A DNA stretch of 34,143 bases from Hyphomicrobiales bacterium (GTDB taxonomy: Bacteria; Pseudomonadota; Alphaproteobacteria; Rhizobiales; Beijerinckiaceae), in the NCBI GenBank assembly GCA_947454055.1, contig CANGIS010000030.1:1-34143 (forward strand), read 5' to 3'. The notes below the pieces were generated by a model. That model ran no database searches. It was not told where the DNA came from and was given only the letters and a program-made list of their open reading frames with translations. Positions 15,654 to 24,008 of this stretch are shown piece after piece; position 1 is the first letter of the stretch; each line of letters opens with the position of its first letter. Position numbers and translations under genes: made by a program.

Positions 15654-16463
15654 CTATTCCGCCAAGCGGGGATAAAGATGGGCGGCGATGGCGACGCAAA
15701 GGCCGGTGAGAACCAAAAGAACGGCAAAATCGATCGGTAAGCCGTATCTGGAGAGGCCGTTTTGCAGCATCAAGGTCCGGATGCCGTCCACTTCATAGGT
15801 CAGCGGGTTACTCAGCGAAACCGACTGTAGCCAGTGCGGCATGAGCTCAATCGGATAAATGGCATTGCTGGCAAAGAAGATCGGCATGGTCAACACCTGC
15901 CCGATGCCCATAAAGCGTTCCCGAGTTTTGACCAGACAGGCGATCATTAACGAAAAGGTCGAAAACAGCGCCGAGCCGAGCCAGATCAAGGCAATCACGC
16001 CGAGAATGTCGAAGGGACGGAATGAGAGTCCTATCCCGAGCATAAGGGCGAGCGCATACACGATGACGGCTTGCGCCACGCCGCGTGCTCCGGCCGAGAC
16101 AGCCTTTCCGAGCACCAGCGCGCTGCGGGGGGCGGGACTTACCAATTGGCGGTGAAGCACGCCCAGATCGCGCTCCCAGATCACTGAAATGCCGTAAAAT
16201 ATGGCTGAAAACAGGACACTCTGGGCCAATATGCCGGGGGCCAGAAAATCGAGATAGGATTGGCCGGTGGTATTCAGTCCCCTGACATTGGCCATCACTT
16301 CGCCGAACAGAAGCAGCCAGACGACGGGCTGGAAAGCGCGGGTGAGCAATTCGCTAGGATCGCGCCGGAGCTTGCGGATCTCCGTGTCGGCGACGGCTTG
16401 AATTTGGGTGAGGTAGGACAGCACGGCCCGCGCCGGTTTGGGTTCAGGAATGGGCATGGGCAC
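15654..16463 (-). CDS. ABC-2 type transporter permease
   Basis: 269 residues with about six membrane helices, an amphipathic N-terminal Arg-Lys-Leu-Arg-Arg-Asp-Pro-Ser-Glu-Leu segment and the C-terminal Asn-Pro-Leu-Thr-Tyr-x-Val-Asp-Gly-Ile-Arg motif of DrrB/NodJ-type ABC-2 permeases. It forms the membrane part of an exporter with the ATPase encoded just upstream; the two genes overlap by 20 bases. The cargo (a drug, lipid or polysaccharide) cannot be told from sequence. Confidence 0.9.
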   Translation of the reverse strand: MPMPIPEPKPARAVLSYLTQIQAVADTEIRKLRRDPSELLTRAFQPVVWLLLFGEVMANVRGLNTTGQSYLDFLAPGILAQSVLFSAIFYGISVIWERDLGVLHRQLVSPAPRSALVLGKAVSAGARGVAQAVIVYALALMLGIGLSFRPFDILGVIALIWLGSALFSTFSLMIACLVKTRERFMGIGQVLTMPIFFASNAIYPIELMPHWLQSVSLSNPLTYEVDGIRTLMLQNGLSRYGLPIDFAVLLVLTGLCVAIAAHLYPRLAE

Positions 16464-17271
16464 TGCTTCGGCCTTGCTGGATCAGGCGCAGGGAGCCTTC
16501 CTTGGCGATTTCCGATCCTGTGATGGCGGCAAAGACGTCATCCAGTGTCGCATCGGGCGACACATCGGCCTTCAATGCGCCCGGTGTGCCAATGGCCTGC
16601 AGGCGCCCATCATGCAGTATCGCGATCCGGTCGCACAGGGCTTCGGCTTCATCCATTTGATGGGTGGCCATTAACATGGTCATGCCAACGCGGTCGCGCA
16701 ATTCACGCATGTGTTTCCAGATTCCGTGCCGTGCGACCGGATCAAGTCCGACCGTCGGCTCATCGAGAAACAGAATGGCAGGTTCGTGCAGCATGGCTTG
16801 GGCAATTTCAAGCCTGCGGATCATGCCGCCCGAATAATGCTGCACCAGCCTGTCACCCGCGTCGGCAAGTTCCATCAGAGCCAAAGCTGAGCGGATGCGC
16901 TCCTCGCGTTCGTGGTGCGGCACAAGATAAAGACGTGCCGACATCAACAGGTTCTCATAGCCGGTTAAATTGCCATCGGATGAGAGAAGCTGGGGCACAT
17001 ACCCAATATGGGCGCGGACTTTGGCCGGTGCCGTCAGAATGCTATAGCCTGCAATCAAGGCATCGCCCGAACTGGGGGGCAATAAAGTGGTCAGCATTTT
17101 GATGAGCGTCGATTTGCCCGCGCCGTTCGGGCCGATCAAGCCGACGATCTCGCCTTCCATGACCGTCATGGAGACGGCCTCGACCGCCGGCACATCGCCA
17201 TAGGTCTTGGTTAGGTAATCCGTGATGATAACGGCTTTGGGTTCTGACACGCTGCGTGGCCTCGATGACAT
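16444..17271 (-). CDS. ABC transporter ATP-binding protein (DrrA-like)
   Basis: 275 residues, with Walker A Gly-Pro-Asn-Gly-Ala-Gly-Lys-Ser-Thr at 47-55, ABC signature Tyr-Ser-Gly-Gly-Met at 146-150 and Walker B Ile-Leu-Phe-Leu-Asp-Glu-Pro at 166-172. The signature has Gly-Gly-Met-Ile-Arg-Arg-Leu, typical of the DrrA/ABC-2 exporter branch. It energises the permease encoded downstream. The annotated ATG has agg almost touching it; the in-frame GTG at 17250, with gagg about nine bases upstream, may be the true start and would remove seven residues. Confidence 0.92.
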   Translation of the reverse strand: MSSRPRSVSEPKAVIITDYLTKTYGDVPAVEAVSMTVMEGEIVGLIGPNGAGKSTLIKMLTTLLPPSSGDALIAGYSILTAPAKVRAHIGYVPQLLSSDGNLTGYENLLMSARLYLVPHHEREERIRSALALMELADAGDRLVQHYSGGMIRRLEIAQAMLHEPAILFLDEPTVGLDPVARHGIWKHMRELRDRVGMTMLMATHQMDEAEALCDRIAILHDGRLQAIGTPGALKADVSPDATLDDVFAAITGSEIAKEGSLRLIQQGRSSAHAHS

Positions 17272-17376
17272 CCTAAGTGCATTGCCGTCTCATCCCATCT
17301 TAGGATCCATAAAAATCAGCGTAGTCCGTATATCCCCTCATGTGACAGTATATTTAACCAATTGCGCCTGCCGCTT

Positions 17377-18234
17377 TTACACCGCGATATAGAGCAGCAT
17401 TATTCCCATACCGGCCCGGTAAATGACAAAGGGCCAAGCCGACATTTTTTCGAAAAAGCGCAGAAGTCCCCATACCGCGACAAAGGCCGAGAGCGAGCCC
17501 GTCAGAAGGCCCACACCCAAAATTTCCCACGCCTGAGCCGACAGACCCGCATGCAGCAACACCCAGATTTCTTTTAAACCGGCAAGCGTGATGGCAGGTA
17601 GCCCGATCAGGAAGGATAGGCGGGCGGCATCTTCGCGCGCAAAGCCTAACAGCAGGCCCGCCGTCAGCGTCGAGCCGGAGCGCGATACGCCCGGGATCAG
17701 GGCACCAACTTGGGCGATACCGATGAGGATGCAGTCCATCATCGTAACCTGTGCCGAGCTACGCCGGTGCGTGCTGATGAGCTCGGTCAGGCCCAACAAG
17801 ATCGCCATCGCAAGCGAAGCCGCTCCGATGACCCATGGCGCGCGCAACGAGGTGCCGCAGGCGTTCAGCCAGGACGACATCGCGATGCCAACCAGTCCGA
17901 TCGGCAGGGTTGCGAGCAGAATGCCGATCGCGGTCCTGAGCGATGGATTGCGGAAATTGCCCCGCGCGATGGCGGTTACCGAACCTGTGGCCAGTGTAGC
18001 AATGTCGCGGCGGAAATAGGTGACGACGGCAAACAGCGCCGCAAGTTGCATGGCAGCCGAGAAGGCGGAACCGGGATCAGGCCAACCCGACAGCAAGGGG
18101 ACAAGGCGCATATGCGCGGTAGACGAAATCGGCAGCAATTCGGTGATGCCCTGGACAATGCCCAGGATGGCCGCCTGCACCATGTCCAACTGGGCAAAAC
18201 CCGTATCAATCCCGCCAGTGCATCCATCCGCCAT
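17377..18234 (-). CDS. uppP: Undecaprenyl-diphosphatase UppP (BacA)
   Basis: 285 residues with about eight membrane helices. It converts undecaprenyl diphosphate to the monophosphate, recycling the lipid carrier for peptidoglycan and polysaccharides. Gly-Ile-Val-Gln-Gly-Ile-Thr-Glu32-Leu-Leu-Pro-Ile-Ser-Ser-Thr-Ala-His41 is the first catalytic motif and Pro-Gly-Val-Ser-Arg185-Ser-Gly-Ser-Thr the second. The first Glu of the classical E-G-x-T-E motif is Gln28 here, a variation I recall in some members. The N-terminus is about 15 residues longer than E. coli UppP; gggtgag five bases before the ATG at 18234 supports it. It is a stand-alone gene. Confidence 0.92.
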   Translation of the reverse strand: MADGCTGGIDTGFAQLDMVQAAILGIVQGITELLPISSTAHMRLVPLLSGWPDPGSAFSAAMQLAALFAVVTYFRRDIATLATGSVTAIARGNFRNPSLRTAIGILLATLPIGLVGIAMSSWLNACGTSLRAPWVIGAASLAMAILLGLTELISTHRRSSAQVTMMDCILIGIAQVGALIPGVSRSGSTLTAGLLLGFAREDAARLSFLIGLPAITLAGLKEIWVLLHAGLSAQAWEILGVGLLTGSLSAFVAVWGLLRFFEKMSAWPFVIYRAGMGIMLLYIAV

Positions 18235-18417
18235 GTTATCTCACCCTTTTGCCAAAGGCCTTCCTAACCGGAAGCGCGACCATTGTTTATCCCGTCAGTA
18301 GGCGTGTTTGCCGTCCAGATCAATCATGCGACCGTCGTGTGAGGATTCGTCCTTATGACGGTCTCGGGTCGGAAGGTTCGATCAATTCCTTGGGCGTTGC
18401 TGTGACGCCAAACCGTG

Positions 18418-19482
18418 TCACTCATTGACGACGGCGGCCAACTCGATATCGGCATATCCTTTGAGGCGGTAAATCACGATCGAGATCAGCCAGCTGGCGC
18501 TAAAGACGCCGATGATGACATAGCCGAGCATTCCGAAATTGCCCGAAAGCATGGCGATGATGTCCCAAAAACTGCCTTCCAGACCCAGCTTGTCGCCAAT
18601 CAGCCCCAGTGTTTCGATCCCGCCGACGAGAAGGGCCACGACGACGGACACCGCCGTAATCGTCATGTTGTAATAAAGCTTGCGGATCGGCCGCTCATAG
18701 GCCCAGCCATAGGCGCCGATCATCAATATACCATCCAACGTATCGACCAGCGACATGGCAACGGTGAACAGGGCCGGGAAGACGAGAATGGTGCTGAACG
18801 ACATTCCATTGGTGGCCTGCGAGGCGGAAATGCCGAAAAGCGCAACCTCGGTGGCCGTATCAAAGCCCAGCCCGAACAGAAAGCCGATCGGGAACAAATG
18901 CCAGCTTTTCGACACCATTTGAAACAGTGACCGGAACAAGCGCGTCAGAAGACCCGTTCCGTTGGACAGAATATCCATTTCGGTGGCGGCAATCGGAAGG
19001 CCTGCTTTGACGTGCTTGAAGGTTCGGTAGACCGAGCGGAACAGCAGGATGTTGAAAATCGCCAGAAAGAACAGAAAGCTCGCCGAGGCCAGCGTGCTGA
19101 TGACGCCGCCGATCTGCTTCATTTCGGGAAAACTATCCGCCAAACTGCCGGCGGTAAGCCCCACCAGCGTGGACATCACGATGACGATGGCGGAATGGCC
19201 GAGCGAGAAGAACAAACCCAAGGCGATCGGCCGCTTGTCCTCCTGCATGAGCTTGCGGGTGGCGTTGTCGATGGCGGCGATATGGTCGGCATCGACCGCA
19301 TGGCGCAATCCGAAGGTGTAGGCGAGAAAAGCGGTGCCCAGCAGAACCGGACTGTCGCGCAAGGCAATCAGAGCCCATATCCAAACGAGGATATTGGCCG
19401 CAATAAGAGCCACAAACAGCCCAATAATGCGTTGTCGAAAGCCTAGGGCGTGCCCTTTGGCGGTCGAAAGAAAACCGGACAT
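18418..19482 (-). CDS. NiCoT-family nickel/cobalt permease, probably cobalt specific
   Basis: 354 residues with about eight membrane helices. The family signature His61-Ala-Val-Asp64-Ala-Asp66-His67-Ile (first metal-binding helix), Leu-Phe-Phe-Ser-Leu-Gly-His96-Ser and Leu-Gly-Phe-Asp-Thr-Ala-Thr-Glu are all intact. These are secondary importers of Ni2+ and/or Co2+ in the HoxN/NixA/NhlF group. A cobalamin riboswitch just upstream implies that the gene is repressed when B12 is plentiful, so cobalt for B12 synthesis is the likely physiological substrate. The start at 19482 lies close to an agggtg sequence; the longer open frame runs through the riboswitch and is not coding. It is monocistronic. 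Confidence 0.93.
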   Translation of the reverse strand: MSGFLSTAKGHALGFRQRIIGLFVALIAANILVWIWALIALRDSPVLLGTAFLAYTFGLRHAVDADHIAAIDNATRKLMQEDKRPIALGLFFSLGHSAIVIVMSTLVGLTAGSLADSFPEMKQIGGVISTLASASFLFFLAIFNILLFRSVYRTFKHVKAGLPIAATEMDILSNGTGLLTRLFRSLFQMVSKSWHLFPIGFLFGLGFDTATEVALFGISASQATNGMSFSTILVFPALFTVAMSLVDTLDGILMIGAYGWAYERPIRKLYYNMTITAVSVVVALLVGGIETLGLIGDKLGLEGSFWDIIAMLSGNFGMLGYVIIGVFSASWLISIVIYRLKGYADIELAAVVNE

Positions 19483-19544
19483 GACACCCTCGCATGGTCC
19501 TATGGTCACGATGCGACTTGTCCGGTGACGGATAAGCCGCGCGG

Positions 19545-19715
19545 GTGATAGCAGGTCTCCTGACTTCGCGGGTCGCTGCGCACCACCAGCCTTCCCGGGA
19601 AATCCCAGTGGCCTCGTTTGGCAATGCACTCTCCACTCACAGTTGCGGGGGCAGTCACGGCTTTGCGCATCGCTGCCCGCACCGTGTTCCCTTTCAATCC
19701 TCGTTAGAGGAACTA
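19545..19715 (-). promoter_or_regulatory. Cobalamin (AdoCbl) riboswitch upstream of the NiCoT gene
   Basis: Read on the minus strand the leader contains the conserved B12-box (core agtcaggagacctgc, 19551-19567), and upstream of it gactgcccccgcaactgt and the ggcgg-like helix segments of the cobalamin aptamer, in the right order. About 60 bases separate the B12 box from the start codon. No clear T-run terminator is seen after the aptamer, so control of translation initiation is the simpler model, though not proven. Exact helix ends are estimated. Confidence 0.95.
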
Positions 19716-19799
19716 TCAATATCGACGCTATCAGCCCGTCCTCGCCAAGGCTAGAGCGAAAACGACGCTTTCCATGCCTTATGGGACGTTGCATGGCGC

Positions 19800-20489
19800 T
19801 CAGGCGTCCGCCTGAATCCGGCCATCAACCACCCGAACGATGCGGTCGCATTGCCTGGCAAGCTCCAGATTATGGGTGATCAGCAGAATGCTGGTGCCGC
19901 TTGTGCGATTGACCTCGCGCATCAGTTCGAAGATGCTTTTGGCATTCTCGGTGTCGAGATTGCCTGTCGGCTCGTCGGCGAGCAGAATATCGGGATTCAT
20001 GGCCAGTCCGCGCGCAATCGCAACGCGTTGCTGTTGGCCGCCGGACATGTTGTTCGAGCGGTTATGGGCAACTTGAGTGAGGCCGACGCGTCCGATCAAC
20101 TCCATCGCGCGGTGTTCGGCGGCATCTGTTGGAAAGCCGTGATCGACCAGCATCGGCATCATCACATTCTCGAGCGCGGTGAAAGCCGAGATCAAATAGT
20201 GATATTGAAACACAAAGCCGATCCGGTGACCCCTCAGACGGGTGAGTTCGGTATCACCGAGGGTGCTCGTATCTTGCCCATTGATGGACAAATGCCCGCT
20301 GCTGGGACGGTCGAGCAACCCGATAATGTTCAACAGCGTACTCTTGCCCGAACCCGATGGCCCCATAATCGCAACGAATTCTCCCTTGGCGATTTCCAGA
20401 TCAATGTCGTGCAGGACAGCCACTTCCGACGGCTCGCCCGGATTATAGACCTTGTTGATTTTGGCGAGGGTGAGGATGGAGTTAGCCAC
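19800..20489 (-). CDS. ABC transporter ATPase, LolD/MacB type
   Basis: 229 residues with Walker A Gly-Pro-Ser-Gly-Ser-Gly-Lys-Ser-Thr at 43-51, signature Met-Ser-Gly-Gly-Gln-Gln-Gln at 148-154 and Walker B Leu-Leu-Ala-Asp-Glu-Pro at 169-174, followed by Thr-Gly-Asn-Leu-Asp. These are the hallmarks of the type VII (mechanotransmission) ABC class that includes LolD, FtsE and MacB. The start overlaps the end of the permease gene by 8 bases, making it the third gene of a MacAB-like operon with separate ATPase and permease. Confidence 0.93.
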   Translation of the reverse strand: MANSILTLAKINKVYNPGEPSEVAVLHDIDLEIAKGEFVAIMGPSGSGKSTLLNIIGLLDRPSSGHLSINGQDTSTLGDTELTRLRGHRIGFVFQYHYLISAFTALENVMMPMLVDHGFPTDAAEHRAMELIGRVGLTQVAHNRSNNMSGGQQQRVAIARGLAMNPDILLADEPTGNLDTENAKSIFELMREVNRTSGTSILLITHNLELARQCDRIVRVVDGRIQADA

Positions 20490-21708
20490 GGATTGCCACC
20501 ACCGGATCGAGTTTGGCCGCCCGCAGAGCAGGTGCCATGGCGGCCATGAGGCCGGTGAAGGTAGCCAGCACCGCGGTCGAGAAAAAGAGTTGATATTCGA
20601 TCACCAGCGGAAACAGTTCCGAGCCGTCGGTTTGGCGGGCGGCCGAGTGCCAGTAAACCAGTGCAAAGGCCCCGAGAGCCGATCCAATGATCGATCCGAA
20701 AAAGCCAAGGACGCCGCCCTGCAGCAAAAAAAGCCGCATGATCTGACCGCGTGACGTCCCCATCGCCCGCAGAATACCGATATCGCGCGACCGCTGGATA
20801 ACCGAAACCACCAGCACCGCGGCAATACCGAAGGCCACCGATAGGCCCACAAAAATGCGAATGACCATATTGGTCAGATTTTGCGCATAGATCGCGGTAA
20901 AAAACTGCGCGTTTGTCTTGATCCAGCTGTCGGCGATGACGTCATTGGACGATTGAATGTGCTGCGCCAGATCTTCGGCGGCATAGATGTCCTTGACGCT
21001 GAGATCCAGCGTCGTCACACCGCCAAGCATGCCAAGGAGACTTTGGGCGGTGCGCAGCGATACGAAGGTACTGCGCGAGTTTGCGCCCTTATTGCCGAAA
21101 TCCAGAACTCCAATAATCGTCAGAATGCGCGAGCCGCCTGCGGAGGTTGTGATATTGAGTTTGTCGCCGAGATTGGCCCCGAGATCCTTGGCGAGCTCGA
21201 TGCCCACCAAAATATCATCGCTCAGCAGTCTGGGTTGGCCCTCCACGATATATTCGGGAACATGGACGACGTTGAAATAGGTGTCCGGCTCGACCCCATT
21301 CAGCGTGATCGCCCGGTTGGCATCGCCGCGTTTGGCCAGCGCCGATCCGGCAACCGTGGGCGCTACGACCGAAATCTCCGGCATGGCTTCCAGTTGCTTG
21401 ATGATTTTTTGCCACTGGTCGATGGAAACCAAGCGCTGACTTGGGCGCTGGATGATGGCATCTTCAATATCGGGTGCCCCCAGCCGTTGCGGGCGGGCCA
21501 ATTGGTCTGGCGGCAGGATCTGGATTTGGGCCTGCGAGGTCAAAGCCCGTTTGATGAAATTGGCCTGCAATCCGGTGAGCATGGCCGACATGAAGACGAT
21601 GACGCCAACGCCAATCGAAATACCGACAATGATGAACAGCGTCTGCAATTTGCCGTCGAGCAGAAACCGGACGGCGGCAATCCATTCGAAGGGCAGCCAG
21701 CGTTTCAT
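20482..21708 (-). CDS. ABC transporter permease, FtsX/MacB type
   Basis: 408 residues. One membrane helix near 20-45, a large periplasmic MacB_PCD-like domain (about 46-275), and three C-terminal helices of the FtsX domain with the [12 protein letters not shown] coupling helix. This arrangement is a mechanotransmission permease that acts with a periplasmic adaptor. The stop of the adaptor gene overlaps this start by 4 bases (ATGA), and this gene overlaps the ATPase start. The cargo may be a peptide, antibiotic or lipoprotein; it is not LolC/E since a membrane fusion partner is present. Confidence 0.92.
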   Translation of the reverse strand: MKRWLPFEWIAAVRFLLDGKLQTLFIIVGISIGVGVIVFMSAMLTGLQANFIKRALTSQAQIQILPPDQLARPQRLGAPDIEDAIIQRPSQRLVSIDQWQKIIKQLEAMPEISVVAPTVAGSALAKRGDANRAITLNGVEPDTYFNVVHVPEYIVEGQPRLLSDDILVGIELAKDLGANLGDKLNITTSAGGSRILTIIGVLDFGNKGANSRSTFVSLRTAQSLLGMLGGVTTLDLSVKDIYAAEDLAQHIQSSNDVIADSWIKTNAQFFTAIYAQNLTNMVIRIFVGLSVAFGIAAVLVVSVIQRSRDIGILRAMGTSRGQIMRLFLLQGGVLGFFGSIIGSALGAFALVYWHSAARQTDGSELFPLVIEYQLFFSTAVLATFTGLMAAMAPALRAAKLDPVVAIRG

Positions 21709-22952
21709 GGCACAACGGGCCTGAGCCGCTGGCCGGACAAGGTGCCCGACAGCGAGGGGATCACCATGTCGCCCTCCGCCAGTCCGTCGAGAATTTCGAC
21801 ATCGCTGACGCCGCGCAGGCCTGCTTTGACCCATCGTTTGACGGCGCGGCCATGGTCGGCGGCCAAGACCCACGGCTTGTCGGTTTGCAAATCATGCAGA
21901 AAGCGGGTGCCGAGGACGAGGGCATGGTCGCGTCGTCCGACCTCGATATCGACCGAGACCGTCATGTCCTGACGCAGGAAGGGCGGTGGATCGGCAACCT
22001 CGAGTTTGACCTCCACGGAGGCGCGGGTGATGTCGACCGAGGGGTTGATATAGCTGACTTTGGCCTCGAATTTTTGATCGGGGAAGGCATCGGCGGAAGC
22101 GATTGCCTTCTCGCCGAGCGTAATCAGGCCAAGATTTTTCTCGTCCACCGTTATGACGAGCTGGCTTATGCCGTTGGGTGCCAGCACCAGAAGCGCTTTG
22201 CCGGATTGGACAACCGAGCCCTTTTGGACATTGCGGCTGATCAGAATGCCATCGCGCGGGGCGACGATGGTGGTGTAGGTCAGTCGTGAGCGGGTCGCTT
22301 CCAGATTGGCGCGCGCCTGATGCACCTGCGTTTCGGCAACAACATAATCGCTGCCGGCGGGGCTGGCGGTAAAGACTTGCAGCTCGGCATTCCGGACCTG
22401 CGCTTTGGCAACGTCGAGATTTTTCTGCGCATCGTCGAGCGCTGAATTCGGGGAGAAGCCGCTTTTGAACAGCGATGAGGTCCGGTCATAGGTGTTTTGG
22501 GCGTCAATCAAGGACGCTTGCGCTTGCGCGAGGGATGCTTTGGCTGCGGGTAGCGTCAGATCGTTCAACTGGCGGATACGGGCTTCGGCTTGGGCCAGTG
22601 CCCCTTCGGCTTGTACGACCGAGGCATTGACCTCCCGATTGTCGAGCCGGATCAATTCCTGACCGGCTTTGACGGTTTGCCCCTCCTCCACCAGAACATC
22701 GGTCACGATGCCGCTCATCTGGCTGCCGATTTCAACCCGATAGGGTGTTTCAAAATGGCCGCTGGCAACCACGGTTTTGACGAGGTTGCCGCGTTTGATC
22801 TGTTCGACAACGACTTCGGGTCCGAGCAGGGTGCGCAATGTCGCCCAACCGCCGACGCCGAATAAGGCGACAATGGCCAGAATAAACCACCGGTGGGACC
22901 ACAGCTTGATGGCCGAGCGGGAAAGCGGAGAAGAGGAAGGGATAATGTGCAT
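21705..22952 (-). CDS. Membrane fusion protein (MacA/HlyD type) of a tripartite ABC exporter
   Basis: 415 residues. One N-terminal membrane helix (about 20-42), split biotinyl-lipoyl halves (near 60-90 and 225-245), an Ala/Gln-rich alpha-helical hairpin at about 100-190, a beta-barrel domain and a membrane-proximal C-terminal domain. It should bridge the inner-membrane FtsX-type permease to an outer-membrane channel such as TolC, which is not encoded nearby. It is the first gene of the three-gene operon. The ATG at 22952 is preferred, but a TTG three codons upstream is open; neither has a strong ribosome site. A 152-base gap separates it from the divergent SDR gene. Confidence 0.92.
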   Translation of the reverse strand: MHIIPSSSPLSRSAIKLWSHRWFILAIVALFGVGGWATLRTLLGPEVVVEQIKRGNLVKTVVASGHFETPYRVEIGSQMSGIVTDVLVEEGQTVKAGQELIRLDNREVNASVVQAEGALAQAEARIRQLNDLTLPAAKASLAQAQASLIDAQNTYDRTSSLFKSGFSPNSALDDAQKNLDVAKAQVRNAELQVFTASPAGSDYVVAETQVHQARANLEATRSRLTYTTIVAPRDGILISRNVQKGSVVQSGKALLVLAPNGISQLVITVDEKNLGLITLGEKAIASADAFPDQKFEAKVSYINPSVDITRASVEVKLEVADPPPFLRQDMTVSVDIEVGRRDHALVLGTRFLHDLQTDKPWVLAADHGRAVKRWVKAGLRGVSDVEILDGLAEGDMVIPSLSGTLSGQRLRPVVP

Positions 22953-23104
22953 GGTCAACAAGCGTTAAACCGCTTTTGCTTTCAAGGTTTTGATCTGAGA
23001 CAAAAGTGGAGCTTCTCTTGCATTTGGGCAGACTTTGACATTGACGGTTCGAAATCGAGGCAAGATGGTGGGCGCCCCAGCATCGGGCATTGCGGAGATT
23101 GAAC

Positions 23105-23809
23105 ATGACGACGAAGAAAGTGGCTTTGATTACGGCGGGCGGAAGCGGAATGGGGGCCGAGGCTGCCCGTAAATTGGCCGCCGACGGCTTTGAAGTCGGT
23201 ATTCTTTCCTCATCCGGCAAAGGCGAGGCCTTGGCGAACGAGCTCGGCGGTCTGGGCGTGACCGGTTCCAATCAATCCACTGATGATCTGAAAAAACTGG
23301 TCGATCTGGCGGTTGCCCGCTGGGGGCGGATCGACGTTCTGGTTAACAGTGCCGGCCACGGTCCAAGGGCTGCGCTGCTCGATATTACCGACGAGCAATG
23401 GCATACGGGGATGGACGTCTATCTGATGAATGTCATCCGCGCGACGCGGCTTGTGACACCGGTGATGCAGGCCCAGAAATGCGGCGTTATCATCAATATT
23501 TCAACGGCTTGGGTGGGCGAACCCAGCGCGATGTTCCCTACCTCCGCCGTGTTTCGGGCAGGCCTTGCCGCGTTCACCAAATTATTCGCGGACCAATATG
23601 CCGGCGACAATCTTAGGATGAACAATGTGTTGCCGGGTTGGATCGACAGCCTGCCGCAAGTGGATGAACGCCGTCAGGGTGTGCCGATGAAGCGGTATGG
23701 CACGGGCGCCGAAATTGCGGCCACCATTGCCTTTCTGGCCTCCGAGGGGGCGGGCTACATCACCGGACAAAGCCTGCGGGTAGATGGTGGGCTGATGCGG
23801 TCGGTCTGA
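23105..23809 (+). CDS. Short-chain dehydrogenase/reductase-fold protein with atypical active site
   Basis: 234 residues in the Rossmann SDR fold. Ile-Thr-Ala-Gly-Gly-Ser-Gly-Met-Gly (9-17) is the NAD(P) loop, Asn-Ser-Ala-Gly at 81-84 is the structural NNAG-type motif, and Ser133 matches the catalytic serine. The usual Tyr-x-x-x-Lys is not present: the aligned positions read Ser147 and Arg151 (Ser-Ala-Val-Phe-Arg-Ala-Gly-Leu). The C-terminus has Pro-Gly-Trp-Ile, and Gly-Tyr-Ile-Thr-Gly-Gln-x-Leu-Arg-Val-Asp-Gly-Gly as normal. It may therefore be a non-standard oxidoreductase or a binding protein. The start at 23105 follows ggagattgaac. It is divergent from the exporter operon. Confidence 0.88.
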   Translation: MTTKKVALITAGGSGMGAEAARKLAADGFEVGILSSSGKGEALANELGGLGVTGSNQSTDDLKKLVDLAVARWGRIDVLVNSAGHGPRAALLDITDEQWHTGMDVYLMNVIRATRLVTPVMQAQKCGVIINISTAWVGEPSAMFPTSAVFRAGLAAFTKLFADQYAGDNLRMNNVLPGWIDSLPQVDERRQGVPMKRYGTGAEIAATIAFLASEGAGYITGQSLRVDGGLMRSV

Positions 23810-24008
23810 GGAAAAAGCCTAAAAATGGAGTACGGCAAGCTTGGCCTTGCCGTGCCCTTCGGATCTTTTTTGGCCCGTTAATCAGCGCTGGATGATCCGA
23901 CCGGTTAATATTCAGTGACTGGCCACGAAACGATCATTGCTTATGCCCTTATGAAGGACTAAGGGTCTGCCCCGCTACCCAGACGGTATGTACGTGGAGC
24001 CCTTCGGT

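Noticed and set aside
19483-19794. N-terminal extension of the NiCoT frame upstream of 19482
   Set aside because: The extension is the cobalamin riboswitch read as protein.
20881-21972. A 363-residue plus-strand frame
   Set aside because: Opposite the FtsX-type permease and the adaptor; no coding signals, and it spans both genes.
23832-23871. Hairpin after the SDR gene (acggcaag / cttgccgt) with a T-run
   Set aside because: The T-run is about 11 bases away from the stem, so it does not fit an intrinsic terminator well.
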